DNA of 64,000 bases. Origin: Bromus sterilis. Its lineage: Eukaryota > Streptophyta > Magnoliopsida > Poales > Poaceae. Under the pieces are notes generated by a model. It ran no database searches, was not told the DNA's origin, and saw only the letters and a list, made by a program, of their open reading frames with translations. The translations under genes were made by a program, and so were the position numbers. Numbering within the stretch: position 1 is the stretch's first letter; each line of letters starts with the position of its first letter. Below are positions 23,448 through 36,267 of this stretch, piece after piece. Location: the NCBI GenBank assembly GCA_950022295.1, contig OX465597.1, forward strand, positions 382,695,016 through 382,759,015, read 5' to 3'.

Positions 23448-24653
23448 CTATGGGTAGAATAGGCGCAAGTTTGCCACGTTCCACGGATTTCCCACGTCTT
23501 TGTTGGTCTTCAGGTTCTTGAGCCTGTATGCTCCTCCTCCTATGACCTCCGAGACTAAGAACGGTCCTTCCCACTGCGGGGCAAGCTTGTGGACCTTTTC
23601 TTGTATTAGTCGCAGGACAAGATCTCCTTTGCGGAAAGTTCTTGTCTGCAGGCAGCTGCTTTGGTACGTGCGTAGTTTATCTTGGTATCCTTCAGACCTT
23701 GCTATAGTTGTGTCCCTTTCTTCGTCTATGATGTCTTTATCATCCTGGAGTGCTTCTTCTGCCTCTTCCTCTTCGTATCCCGAGATTCGGGGAGCTCCGA
23801 ACTTTAGGTCGTGTGGCAGCACAGCTTCCGCCCTGTATACCATGAAAAAAGGTGTGTACTGGGTTGAGGCGTTGGGGGTGGTGCGCAAGCTCCATAGGAC
23901 TGCGGGGAGCTCTTCTACCCAGTAGCCTGCTGCCTGTTCAAGTGGTTCGAGGAGCCACTTTTTTATTCCTCCGCACACTAAGTCGTTTGCTTTTTCCACC
24001 TGGCCGTTGGACTGTGGGTGCGCGACCGATGCATCGTTGATCTTGATGCCCAATTCTTGGCAGAAGTTCTAAAATTCTGCTGCTAAGAAGTTTGTACCGT
24101 TATCTGTGATGATGTTATGTGGTACGCCGAATCGGAAGATGATGGAATTAATGAAGTTAACTGCCGTGAGTGCTGTTGAGATAGTGATTGGTACTGCCTC
24201 AATCCAATTAGTGAACTTGTCCACTGCTACTAGGAAATGTGTTCGACCTACTTTTGAGGATTTCTTGAGTGGACCCACCATGTCGAGTCCCCATGTGGCG
24301 AAAGGCCAGGATAGTGGTATGGTTTTGAATTCTGATGCTGCAACGTGTGGCCTGCTGGCGAATTTTTGACAGGCGATGCAGCGTCGCACGATGTCTTCCG
24401 CGTTTCGCATTGCAGTTGGCTAGTAGAACCCTGCTCGAAAAACTTTTCCCACGAGTGCGCGACCGCTCTCGTGGTGCCCGCAAGTGCCTTCATGGATCTC
24501 GAGCAACAGGGCCTTGCCGACTTCTTCCTCGATGCAGTTTTGGAGTACCTGAGAAATGTTGCGCTTGTAGAGCTGTCTGTTGATTACTGTGAACGCTTTA
24601 GATCGCCGACTGATGCGTCGGACTTCCGTGGTGTCTTGAGGCAAAGTGCCTTG
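23448..24653 (-). pseudogene. pol: Tat element integrase (two stops)
   Basis: The frame carries an N-terminal zinc-binding region (HEGTCGHH and CIACQKF) and an integrase core with D in GLDMVGP, D in ITDNGTNF and E in NGQVEKAND. The C-terminal part ends in VANLRLFYP, a typical end for this lineage. TAG codons at 24420 and 24069-24071 interrupt it; the frame is otherwise collinear. It would join element DNA to the host chromosome if intact. Confidence 0.85.
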
Positions 24654-24734
24654 TATTAGGAATCTGAGGAACGTTTTTGTCCAAGCTGGGTCTTCGGGTG
24701 CAGTTGGTTCTGCCTCCTCGACTCCGTTGTTTCC

Positions 24735-25690
24735 TTATTCATCGGCGGTTGGGTTCGCCGCTGCCACTTGCGCTGGTTCACTTGTGTTGTCATCCTCTGT
24801 GGCTGCTTCTGGCGCGAGTGCTTTGGTTTTTATTGATCTCTGGCTGATACTCTCGAGGAAAACGCCTGGGGGAACTGATCCTCGAGTTGATCCAATGTTT
24901 GCGAGCTCGTTTTCTTCTGTGTTATTTTCTCTGGTGACGTATTTTAGCTCGCATCCTTCGAATTCTCCTTCCAGAGTGTTGTAGAGATTCTGGTATGCTA
25001 ACATTTTTACTACGACTGCTTCATAGGCCCTCATTATTTGCTGGACGACAAGGTTGGAATCGCCGTAGATTACGAGACGGGTGGCGCCGCAAGCTTTTGC
25101 CATGCGCATGCCATGGAGTAGTGCCTCATATTCCGCTTCGTTGTTTGATGCTCCGCTGAAGTTGATCTGGAGCACGTATCCGAGTTTATCTCCTTTGGGC
25201 GAGATTAATACTACGCCTGCTCCGGCTCCTTGATGTCTTTTTGATCCATCAAAGAACACCGTCCATGAGTTGGAGAGGTCTGGAGAGCTAGGTGTTTGCA
25301 CCTCCATCCACTCGACCAAAAAGTCTGGGAGTACTTGGGCTTTGATTGCCGTTGGATGCTTGAACTGCAGGTCGCGGGGTCTGAGCTCGATGTTCCACTC
25401 GGCGACTCGACCCGTTTCTCCAGGGTTGTTAAGGATGTCGGCGAGTGGTGCGCTGCTCACAACCGTGATGAGGTGGTCGTCGAAATAATGTGTTACTTTC
25501 CTTGAAGTCATGACGATGGCATATACAAGTTTCTGGTAGTGCGGGTACCGCTGCTGAGATTTTGTGAGGACCTCGCTGAGGTAGTAGATTGGCCTTTGTA
25601 TGCTCTGGGCTTTGCCTTCTTCCGCGTGCTCGACGACAAGCGCTGTGCTGACTACGCTGCTGTGTGCCGCTATATAGAGGTGGAGAGGTT
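24735..25690 (-). pseudogene. pol: Tat element RNase H tail plus second RNase H domain
   Basis: The minus-strand frame begins with the end of the native RNase H (YYLSEVLTKSQQRYPHYQKL). A connecting region follows and then a second RNase H with WTVFFDGSK, NNEAEYEALLHG and VIYGDSNLVV, holding the D, E and D catalytic residues. The second domain is a mark of the Tat lineage. The region is open through 24735 and frameshifts away from the upstream RT. Its C-terminal part is low-complexity (Ala/Thr/Glu-rich). Confidence 0.82.
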
Positions 25691-26219
25691 CTCATTCCTT
25701 GGGCACCGCCAGGATTGGTGGGGTCGAGAGGGTCTTTTTTGATGTTCACCGGCTCTTGCATCCTGGCAAGTCCTGGGACTTTTTCCGGGTTGGCTTCGAC
25801 TCCTCAGGCAGAGACCATGTATCCGAGCAGTTTTCCAGCTGGGACGCCAAACACACACTTTTTTTGGGTTGAGCTTGATTCTGTATCTGCTGAGTGCTGC
25901 AAAGGTTTCGCGGAGGTCGTCGAGTAGCGTGCTCGCACTGTAATTTTTGATGACAATGTCGTCGACGTAGACTTGGACGTTTCTGCCGATTTGGTCTCTT
26001 AAGCATGCTTGCATCATCAACTGGTACGTGGCTCTGGTGTTTTTCAGTCCGAAAGGCATTGTCTTGTAGCAGAATACGTCGTAGGGTGTGATGAATGAAG
26101 TGTGCTCGTCGTCTACTTCCTTCATCCTGATTTGGTTGTATCCTGAGTAGGCGTTGAGGAAAGAAAGGAGTTCGCACCCTGTGGTAGAGTCGATTATCTG
26201 GTCTATCCTTGGCAGAGGT
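25670..26219 (-). pseudogene. pol: Tat element reverse transcriptase, 3' portion
   Basis: The residues read on from the target site of the element 3 insertion: the ITPYDVFCYKTMPFGLKN block, then the catalytic YVDDIVIK. The frame is lost near 25860 by one extra base in an A run after LNPKK, and the reading continues in the neighbouring frame. The 5' part of the same RT lies beyond the insertion at 39679-39823. Confidence 0.82.
26215..26219 (+). other. Target site duplication, left copy (AGAGG)
   Basis: AGAGG lies immediately before the left LTR of element 3 and is repeated at 39674-39678. Five-base duplications are expected for LTR retrotransposon integration. Confidence 0.92.
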
Positions 26220-29200
26220 GTCGGGACCCGGGGTTAGCGTATGCAAGTACAGTTAAGACATAGTCATATGGAGAGCCGAGAACCGTACCCACTTGTCTAA
26301 GCAGACAAGGCCAAGCACAGAACGTTCTCGGAAAGCATCGTACGTGAGGGGCATCCCATCCAGGCCGGATGATCAACTGAGATGGGTCCTCATCGTCCGC
26401 ACACAAGTCTAATGATATGGGTGGTGAACTCCCATATTCAAAGACAAGTCGCCTCAACCATACTATCAACTATCTCAAAACTCTTACATAGACTTACTCC
26501 AGCCCGATCACTTAGTCGGGGTCTAGGGCGGGCTCGATCATACCACAAAGTGTGCACGAGACGGAGTCTCGAACAATCGCATCGCGATGCCCCAAGCTAC
26601 GCACATCTAAGGGCCACTTGGTGTATGAAAGACCGCCAGCCAGAACACAACTAAGGTCTCGAAAACCCATACAAAGACATGCATGTTATAAACATACACG
26701 CAGCACACATGCCTTGTATGAACAACAGGTACCATTGCAATTCTCTACAAAGTGTACATTTTTATTGATAACTCTTATAGAGTGCAAACAGAGATCACAT
26801 ACATGTGATCCAACAGTACAACACAAACGGAAGCAAATTATGTCTGAGTACAGACAAGTTTAACAAATGGCTTAAGAAGCCTTATTTAAACACAAGCCCT
26901 CCACGAGGGAACCAGTCGTCTGACTGGGACTAGACTAGTTGGTCTTCTGTCGTCCAGCTCGATGAAGAAGCCACCTTCGGGGTCAGTGGCATCATCTAAA
27001 ACATAGATTAAGCAAGCGTGAGTACAAAGTCGTACTCAGCAAGACTTACATAGGAGCTATACTACTCATGCACATGTATCAAGGTAAAGGGAGGTGGGGT
27101 TCACTTGCAGAAATGCCAGCTTTGACCTGGCTAATCCTGAACTACGAGTACCAGACTTTGAGGTAAGAAGCATACACGAGTCCACTACTTTCTCCAACCA
27201 ATACACCACTATGGTACCTTCCTCGACTTCCCACGAGGAAGCACGCCATAGCACTCACACTTATCTTGGTGTGTTTTAGAAGTATCCGGTTCAAGTTATC
27301 CAATAATCAAGCTAAGCTTTCCAAGCAGTCCATAACCGCGGACGCGGCTATTCGAATAGTTTCGTTAACCTTGCAAGGGTGTACCGCTACACACACATGA
27401 CCATCATTTACCGCCTTTGATCTCGACACCATTCAAGGGGTGCCAGCGAGGATGCTCACCACAACTGTTACCTCATAGCCGATCTAGTCCGAGAAAGCCG
27501 CCTACTTGGGTTGGTTACCACAATCGTGAACCCGGCCGGTTTACCGAAGTGGACCCAAGTGATGTGCGTGGTGCATAAGCCGGTCTCGGATGAGCCGTTC
27601 TCTCACTTAGCAGCCAGGCCACAGACCTACCAGAACTGCGAACTATTGCGACATCTGGACATCGAAAGGGATGAGTTAGTAAGTTGAGAGGGGTCAGTGA
27701 GCCCAATGCGTGGTTGTACTCTTCATCTTGGATCACCACACAAGAACTCGTACTAGGGAGGTGTTCAACGAGACAACCCACCGTGTACTCCTACACAGCC
27801 TCTCATCGTTCACCTTGTATTAGGGTCGATTCACCAACACTTTTCTACCATCATCAACATGATCATTCCCATCCCGACTCACATCACAGTAACAACATGG
27901 TATCATACTAAGCATGCAATAGGCAGTAACATTGCAGGGGCCACATGATATCAAACAACTCCTACATTTGCTAGGATTGTGGTTTGCTTACTACTGTGAC
28001 AAAATGATAGGTCATGCAAAGGAATGGGTTCATCTATGTGGTAGAAACGAAGCATGGTAATCATCCTAAACAATGCATAAGCGAGACATGAGAGGGAAGT
28101 GGGATTTTATCGACATGATCAATGGGGGTTTGCTTGCCTTGCTGACGAGGTTCGGGTTCGGGGTCTTCAACGAAGGTTGCAACCTGTTGCTCCGGTTCCA
28201 CCTCTATTCGACAAACAAAGCACGAAGTAGCAATCAATATGAATGCAATGCTCAAGCACATGAATGAATGTTGAAACTTGAAGTATAAGTTTTGATGTGT
28301 GAGGCAATTCCATTTAAGTGGAGTATATTGCATTTGAAATGCAAATTCAAACTCCACATTTGAATTCAACATTAACCAAGTTGTATGTGATATGGTTTGA
28401 TCATTTTGAATCATCTTCAAATGTGTATGATATGCCTCTGATGTGTGATTGAAATGTAGCATGTTGCCATGGTTCAAGTTGCAAAAATATTTGATTTGAA
28501 TTTGATTTAATTCCATTTAAATCAAATAGCAAATGCTACTGATCACATTTTAAATTCAGCTCAAACAGAGTTGAAAGTTGCATATTTGGAAAGATAATTT
28601 TCTCCTGATCATTTTTCATATATCATTTGTCCAATTTGGAGTTAATATGAATTTTCTATGAATTTCCAAAGTTTGGGGTATTTTCTGGAATTTCTGAAAT
28701 TCTTTAATTCATTTTGATTTTCTGGAAATTCATTTAAATTGATTTATTGCGCAAGTGCTGACGTCAGGGGGGGGGGGGGCTGACATGTGGGGTCACCTTG
28801 TCAGTGACTGGGTTAATTAACCCGTGGGTTAAGTTAATCCAGTGGCTTAATTAAGCCACTGGGCCCACTGGTCAGTGACCCAGGGGTCACTAACTGGGTG
28901 CTTAACAGGGGGGGTTAGAGCTGACACGCCGGCGACTGGACCGCGGCGGCGCTGCACGGGGAGGACGAATCCGGCCACGGGAGGGGAAACGGAGGGCACC
29001 GGCTTGCTCCTGGAGGTCGTCCGCGTCTTCTGGAAGTAACAGGGGGTCGCGGGGTGGTCGGGAGCGACGACGGCGACGTCCTTGGCGGCGACAGAACCAC
29101 GGCGAGGTCGTAATCGACGTTGTAGTGCAAGACTTGAGGTGATTCGGGGCGCGTTCGAACGCTGGAATGTTCAGGAGCCAAACGCACGCACTGGGGGTTC

Positions 29201-30286
29201 ACGATGAGCACTGGAGCGAGGAGGACGACGACCATGGCGGCGACGAGCTCCTGCGTCCATGGCGGAATCGTCTAGGGGGGGATTGAGGGGCCGCAAGATT
29301 AGGGGTTCTGCTCACTAGGAGGTGGTGAACGCAACGGCGCAGGCGGTGGAGACGGAGAGGCTTTAACGACGATGAATTCGCCGGAGTTGGCTTGCGGGTC
29401 CAACGGCAACGTGGAGAAGATTCCGGCGGCTACAGAGCGTCGGAGCTCGATTCCTTCTGCACGGAGTCGAAGTCGAGGATGGCGAGGAGGATGGACATCA
29501 CGGCGCAGCTCGGGGAAGTCGTTGGCCACGCGGGCTTCAAGCTATGGCGACGGCGGCGTCCTGTTCTTCTCGGGGCTCAGCGAGAGAGAGGAGGATAGGG
29601 ACTGGGGAGGGGGGGGATGAGCTCACGGCGTCTCCAGGGCGCGTCCAGGTGCGAGAAGAGGCCACGGGGGGGCCTGGAATCTCCTCGACGACGACGTGTC
29701 GTCCCCGGCTAGCTCGGTGGCATTCCGCCGAGCAGCTTGGAGGCGCGGGAGGGGGAAGAAGACCCCGCTGCCCCTGTGGGCCGGCTGGGCTGGGGTGGGC
29801 CGGCTTCGCCTGGGCGCCAGGTAAGGATTTCTGATTTCTTTTCTATTTCTCTTTTCTGACATTTGTTCTGTTTAGCCAAATAAAATAGCTAAACATTTTA
29901 TTAAATGCTGAAATTTTTTATGTGGCCTCATAAAAAAAAAGACTAGCCACTTATAAACTTTCAACATTTTTAAAATTCAAATGATTTGAATCTTAAATCA
30001 AATAGGGGTATTTCTTTAATTCCAAGGCACTGTTTGATTATTTGAAAAATCTATGAGCATGGGATGGGTCCCACATCACTTGATATGTGATCACACTCAT
30101 TTATAAGACTTTTTAAAAAATCTAACATGAATTTTTGGAGAAGATTTTTATCTGGCCTTTTGAATTAATTCATCTGGGGGGTGTTCCTTCTCCCATTTGG
30201 ATTTTGAAGTTGAAATTCCTTTGAATTATTTCATGAATGCAAAGTGAAAAAGACCCTAGCACATTACCTAACAGAGGGTTCTGACA
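26220..30286 (-). repeat. LTR_d, 3' LTR of element 3 (4067 bp)
   Basis: It begins TGTCGGGACC and ends GGTTCTGACA on the plus strand. It contains a GC-rich block (about 28760-29830) with a long G run near 28770. The end of the pol frame overlaps its last 23 bases. Confidence 0.9.
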
Positions 30287-33200
30287 ACTCGCCCCCACTC
30301 AACAGAATCTCGTCCCGAGATTCAGAAGTCTGCGGGAGGAAGGAGGGGTACTCGGCACTGAGACGGTCTTCTCTTTCCCACGTAGCTTCTCTCTCAGAGT
30401 GGTGTGACCATTGCACTTTCAGAAACCTAATCTTCTGACGACGAGTGACACGCTCTGCGGAATCAAGAATATGAACGGGGTATTCTCGATAAGAAAGGTC
30501 ATCTTGGAGATCAAGCGTTTCATGGTTGACTTCACGGATGGGGTCCTTGAAGCAACGCCTGAGTTGGGACACATGGAATACATCATGTACTCGAGAGAGG
30601 TGCGGAGGTAGTTCAAGTTGGTAGGCAACTTCTCCACGTTTAGCAATAATGCGGAAAGGTCCGATGTAACGTGGGGCCAACTTGCCTTTGATACCGAAAC
30701 GTTGGGTTCCCTTCAGAGGAGTAACCCGAAGATAAGCCTTCTCATCCAGATTGTAGCTCTCTTGCCTATGATGAAGATCATAGTAGCTTTTCTGACGAGA
30801 CTGGGCTGCTTTCAACTGATCACGAACAATGCGAACTTGCTCTTCTGCTTCCTTGATCATATCCGGTCCAAAGAATTGTCTTTCACCGGTCTATGACCAG
30901 TTTAGTGGTGTTCGACATCGTCGTCCATATAGGAGTTCAAAAGGAGCCATGTTCAGACTAGTTTGAAAACTATTGTTATAAGCAAATTCGGCAAATGGAA
31001 GAGACTTCTCCCAATTCTTTCCGAATGAGATAACACAAGCTCTGAGCATGTCTTCAAGAATTTGGTTAACCCTTTCGACTTGACCGCTAGACTGAGGATG
31101 GAAAGCCGTACTAAAGGAGAGATGAGTTCCCATAGCATTCTGAAAGCTTCCCCAAAATCTAGAGGTAAAAAGGCTACCACGATCAGAATTGATTTCCAAA
31201 GGAACACCATGAAGGGATACAATTCTAGAGATGTACAAGTCTGCTAACTGGCTAGCAGTTATAGACTCGCGAACCGGAAGGAAGTGAGCAACTTTGGAAA
31301 GCCTATCTATGACAACGAAGATGGCATTGTTTCCTTTCTGGGTTTTTGGAAAGTCGGTGATGAAGTCCATACCGACTTTGTCCCATTTCCACTCGGGAAT
31401 AGACAAAGGTTGACGTGTGCCAGCAGGTCTTTGATGTTCTGCCTTAATGCGACGACAAACGTCACATTCGGCAACAAATTGAGCAATGTCTCTCTTCATC
31501 CTAGTCCACCAAAATCTCTGGCGTAGATCTCGGTACATTTTTGTGCTACCGGGATGAATTGAGAGGGGTGTGTCATGCGCTTCCTTGAGGATGAGTTGCC
31601 TTAGCTCCCTATTCTTAGGTACTACCAAACGATTTCCAAAGAATACTGTTCCTTTGCTATCTTTGGAGAAACATTTAGCAACTCCGCTAGCAATGTTCTC
31701 CTTGATCCGGCGAACACCTCGTGCACGCTTTTGGGCAACTATGATTTGATCCTCAAGAGTTGGTTTCGCCACCAAGGTAGAAAGATAGCCATGAGGAACA
31801 ATTTCAAGGTTGAGCTTGCGAAAGTCCTCATGAAGAAGTGGTTGATACTGTTGTAACATGAGGTTGTTACAATATGACTTACGACTTAGTGCATCAGCCA
31901 TGACATTGGCTTTTCCTGGGGTGTAAGAAATTACTACGTCGTAATCTTTTATCAACTCAATCCAGCGTCTTTGCCTGAGATTAAGATCTGGCTGGGTGAA
32001 AATATATTTGAGGCTTTGGTGGTCGGAATAGATTTCGCAACGGTTACCAAGGAGGTAATGTCGCCAAGTTGTTGGGGGATGAACTACGGCAGCGAGTTCA
32101 AGGTCATGGGTAGGATAGTTCTCTTCATGTGGCCGCAACTGGCGTGAAGCATAAGCTACCACATGTCGATCTTGCAGAAGTATGCATCCTAACCCTTGCC
32201 GTAATGCATCACAATAGATCTCGAAATCCTTTTTGGTGTCTGGAGGTGGAAGTACGGGTGCAGAAGTCAATCTTCTTTTTAGCTCTTGAAAGCTTTCCTC
32301 GCACTTGGGAGTCCATAGGAATTTCTTATCTTTCTTGAGGAGTTCAGTAAGAGGCTTTGCAACTTTAGAAAAGTTCTCGACGAAGCGACGGCAATAGCTG
32401 GCTAGGCCAAGAAAACTCCTAACTTGCTTAACCGATTCAGGTGGAGTCCAGTCAAGGACGGCCTGAACTCTCTCGGGATTCACAGCAATGACTTTTGCAG
32501 AAATCACGTGGCCTAAGTAGGTCACTTCTAGTAGCCAAAATTCACACTTGGAGAATTTAGCATACAGGCGATGCTCTCTAAGTTTCATCAATACCAGCCT
32601 TAGGTGTTCGGCATGTTCTTCTTCGTTCTTCGAGTAGATGAGAATGTCATCGAGGTAAACCACGACGAACTGGTCCAAATACTCCATGAAGATCGAGTTC
32701 ATCATGCGTGAGAAAGTGGCGGGGGCATTGGTTAAACCAAAGGACATGACGGTATACTCGTAAAGACCATAACGAGTAGTAAAAGCCGTTTTGGGAATGT
32801 CCTCGTTTCGGATTTTGATTTGATGATAACCTAATCTCAAATCCATCTTAGAGAAGACAGAGGATCCTGCAAGTTGATCATAAAGATCATTGATCCTGGG
32901 CAGTGGGTACTTGTTCTTTATCGTCGCTAAATTTAGCGGGCGATAGTCTACGCACATCCTTTCTGTTCCATCTTTCTTCGTTATGAACAGAACGGGGCAA
33001 CCCCATGGCGATGAGCTAGGGCGGATGAAGCCTTTCTCCAACAAAGCTTCCAGTTGGGTTTTAAGCTCAGCTAACTCACGTGGGGCCATTTTGTATGGGC
33101 GTCTAGAAATTGGTGCGGTTCCTCGGGCAAGATCCACTATAAACTCTACACATCTGTCGGGTGGCATGCCCGGCAGCTCTTCAGGAAAGACATCCGGGAA

Positions 33201-33905
33201 GTCACGAACCACCGGAATATCTTCAAGTTCGGGAAGGGGAAGTACATTCAAGGAATGCACTTGGGTTCTTGTTCTGGGTGAGGTGTAGTTGACTGTTTTG
33301 CCTGAAGGGTGGGTGAGTTTCACGGATTTGCCTTTGCAATCCAGGTAGGCATTCTGTCTTGATAGCCAATCCATGCCAAGGATGACATCAATGTCTGAAG
33401 ACTTGAGGGCTATGAGTGAAGGAAGGAATACTAAACCCTCAATTGCAATCTGATTACCATGGCTTACTCTATTAGTTTTCCATCTTGACCCTGGAGTTTG
33501 AATAATCATTGGGGTGGACAATTCAACAAAGGGTAACTCATGACGAAGTGCATAACTTTCCGACATGAATGAATGAGATGCTCCTGGGTCGAAAAGAACG
33601 GAAGTAGGAAAATAATTGACTGGGAGCGTACCAAGAATGACGTCAGTGGTGTCGTCAGTCTCTTCAGCGGCGATCTGGTTCACACGCCCACGAGTGGCGG
33701 GAGGAGCGGGTTTGGCGGTGTAGACCTTCTGGGGTGGCTTGCCACGACCATTGCTGCTGTTGTTGTTGCCTCCGGCACGGGGTGGAGCATTCTGGTGCTG
33801 AAGCTGGTTCTGGGGACACTCACGAGAATAGTGGCCTGCCTGACCACACTTGTAACAGGCTCCGAAAACAGTTCGTGGAGCAGGGTTGTTTGGTGGAGCT
33901 GGGTG
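30264..33905 (-). pseudogene. pol: Element 3 nucleocapsid-pol frame (one in-frame stop)
   Basis: This is the best preserved polyprotein in the window. Counting from the valine codon at 33683: protease D-P-G at residue 32, RT YLDD at 343-346, RNase H acidic residues near 492, 529 and 554, integrase zinc ligands H703, H710, C740 and C743, and integrase D773, D834 and E870. A TAG at 30891-30893, where elements 1 and 2 have GAA, cuts the frame after TPLNWS. The remainder (30264-30860) encodes the integrase C-terminus and a chromodomain-like tail (YPVRILDSAERV, EATWERED). Upstream the frame is open through the CCHC knuckle to about 33905, where a 10-bp deletion breaks it from gag. Confidence 0.9.
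30287..30300 (-). other. Polypurine tract of element 3
   Basis: The minus strand reads GAGTGGGGGCGAGT immediately before the 3' LTR. It overlaps the pol reading frame. Confidence 0.78.
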
Positions 33906-34744
33906 GGTGGACGAGGCGCCACATAGGATGGCCTCGGTGGGATGTTCTGGCGGAACATGCTGTTTGGGATCCAGATCTTGCGCTTCTGGGAGCTAGAACT
34001 GGATGAACCATCATCTCTGGGGTGTTTGCGGAAATCGTTGGGGGTGTTCATGTCCTCTGCTTTGATGGCCTTGTTGACAAGGACCTGGAATGTGGCAAAG
34101 TCATGAAGATTGAGCTCACGACGAAGTCCCGTGTTGAGGCCACGACGGAACCTGTCTTGTTTCTTGGAGTCGGTGGAGACTTCTTCGGTAGCATAACAAG
34201 CCAGTCGGTTGAACTCACGACTAAACTCATCAACGGTTCTTCTGCCTTGAGTGAGGTTGCAGAACTCCTCACGTTTGCGGTCCATGAGACCTTTGGGAAT
34301 GTGGTGCTCGCAGAAGGACGTGCAGAATTCCTCCCAAGATCCAGGTGGTCCAACGGGGCGCATATTCAGAAAGTTCTCCCACCAAGAGCTAGCTGCACCT
34401 TCGAGGTGATAGGTGGCATAGCTGACCTTGTCACCAGTTGCAACACGGCCTGCTTGGAGCTTCCTCTCGATGCTGCGAAGCCAATCATCGGCGTCAAGGG
34501 GCTCGGTGGAGTAACTAAAAACCGGGGGATGAAGTCGAATGAAGTCGTTCAGGGACACCAACTCATTGCGCTGCTGAGTGGTGTTGCGAGCAATGACTTC
34601 CAACAGATGGTGAGAGTCTCGGCGGTTCCTCTCGACTTCCATCAGAACCTGTGCCATCATGGGTGGGGGTGGAAGGTTGCCTTCCTCCTGGTCATTCCCA
34701 CGACCTTGGTTACGACCAACCTGGCCACGGGTTCCTTGAGACAT
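33905..34744 (-). pseudogene. gag: Element 3 gag, frameshifted before the CCHC knuckle
   Basis: The frame starts at the conserved MSQGTRG (ATG at 34742-34744) and keeps the gag core. Near 33905 ten bases present in elements 1 and 2 are missing between short TGG repeats. This shifts the frame so that the CCHC knuckle is no longer translated with the capsid; the shifted frame runs to 33680. The knuckle is intact in the pol frame. Otherwise it is collinear with the gag of element 1. Confidence 0.85.
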
Positions 34745-35073
34745 CCTGAAGGGAAAACCAAAGTCAAACAGAGTTGATTGGGAGAGTCTAAACAAGGTAT
34801 TGAAGTACTGGAAGGATTACAGAGCAAAGGAAGTAATCATCTTGACAACATGGTGATAAAGCACACAAGCCATATATTCACAAGCTGTCATACAAATCAT
34901 ACATCGTTTTACTACAAGCACTAAGCTAATACAAACGTGATGAAGATGATACATCCTTTAGAGGCACTCTCACTTCCTATACATTATTTATCTAAGCCTC
35001 TGGAACTTAGACACCTTGCATACAATATACTAAGATACTACTGCATCATCACTAAGTAAGACCACAGGCGGTC
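34745..35073. other. Untranslated spacer between accessory ORF and gag, element 3
   Basis: About 330 bp, homologous to 6304-6636 and 16346-16678. No gene is seen. Confidence 0.6.
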
Positions 35074-35848
35074 TCACTCATCTCCATCTCCATAGTAGTC
35101 CTCATAAAAATTTCCCGCGTATCCCGGTAGCTGGAGGTGACCATCGGAAAACACGGAGGCTTGTGGACCCTGATATCCATTTGGGCAAGGATGGGGCCTA
35201 GGTCCAGCGTAGGGTGGAAGCAAAGGACCATGGGGTGGAAAAATGCCTCCAATCTCGGGCCAAGCAACTCGAGAAGGCATCTGAGTCCTCACTGGGTAGA
35301 TCGCATCATGCTCAACTGATCCCACGCTCACAAAGGGTGCCAAGAGTGTCAGTGCTCGATACAGACGAACACGGGTGGCGTGGAGCTCGAAACGGAGAGC
35401 GCGTGCATCACGATCTCTGTCACTAGCAAACCTAGCAGTCACCTGGAGTGCTGGATCCTCTGCAGAGTGATCTGAGTAGAGTCCGGTGTAATATCCCTCC
35501 TGGAAGTGCAGCTGGGATATAGCGGAAAGAAGTCTCTCTCAGCAAAGTGTGCTCCTCTCTCAACAGTGTCATACATGAGTATGCAGCATCCTTCACAGCC
35601 ATGTTCTCGGTAACGCCAATGCCATGTCCAAAGTGGATAGGCTGAGTGTCTCCAACGTGGTGCGGGTAGATCCTGACAATGCAGTGGAACTGCGTCTGGT
35701 TGAAGTCGTGAAACTGCTCCTCAACGGTGTACTCAGGGTACCACCGATATCCCACATAGGACATCATCTCGATCAACGTGGCAGGATGGCCACGCACACC
35801 GAGGCACCTGGTCAAACGAACAATATGCCAAGGGGGAAGATCTGCCAT
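35074..35848 (-). pseudogene. Accessory ORF upstream of gag, element 3 (frameshifted)
   Basis: Homologous to the 259-residue ORF of element 1. The N-terminal part (35432-35848) keeps the dsRBD-like stretch; the C-terminal part (35074-35442) keeps the Pro-rich and acidic tail. A 5-bp deletion near 35495, relative to element 1, joins them out of frame. The function is unknown. Confidence 0.7.
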
Positions 35849-36170
35849 CTGAAACAGAAAGGAGTTTGCAAATGCATCAGATTATGAGATAAACCTGGAA
35901 TGACTCGGACAGCATAACGGCTGTAATTGCAAGAAAAAGACAATTTCTTACAACATGGAAACAACAATCACATACGATGTAATAAAACAGGGAGCACAAC
36001 CACTCTAACAAACCGATCACAACTTTCCTACGGCTATGAGGAAGCAAACAACGAGATGTTCTAATCAGACAGAGGAGAGCCTAGTCCTATCTTCCCGTAG
36101 AATAAGATGAGGGTGACTCAGAACTCAGAACGAAGGGGGTAAGGAGAAAAAAGAAGCCTTACGTTGTTCC

Positions 36171-36178
36171 CTTATATA
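36171..36178 (-). promoter_or_regulatory. TATA-like box upstream of accessory ORF, element 3
   Basis: The minus strand reads TATATAAG at the same leader position as in elements 1 and 2. Confidence 0.38.
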
Positions 36179-36251
36179 CCCAGAGTAACTATATAACTAA
36201 AGAAGGCTAGACTCGACTTCGGCCAAGGCTACTAGTCCTACAGTCAGTCCT

Positions 36252-36263
36252 GCTCTGATACCA
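36252..36263 (-). other. Primer binding site for initiator tRNA-Met, element 3
   Basis: The minus strand reads TGGTATCAGAGC, four bases inside LTR_e. Confidence 0.9.
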
Positions 36264-36267
36264 AGTC

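Noticed and set aside
28915..29862. Short ORFs in the GC-rich block of LTR_d (and at 38287-39249 in LTR_e)
   Set aside because: The same reason: long GC-rich LTR sequence, open in several frames, duplicated by the LTR pair.
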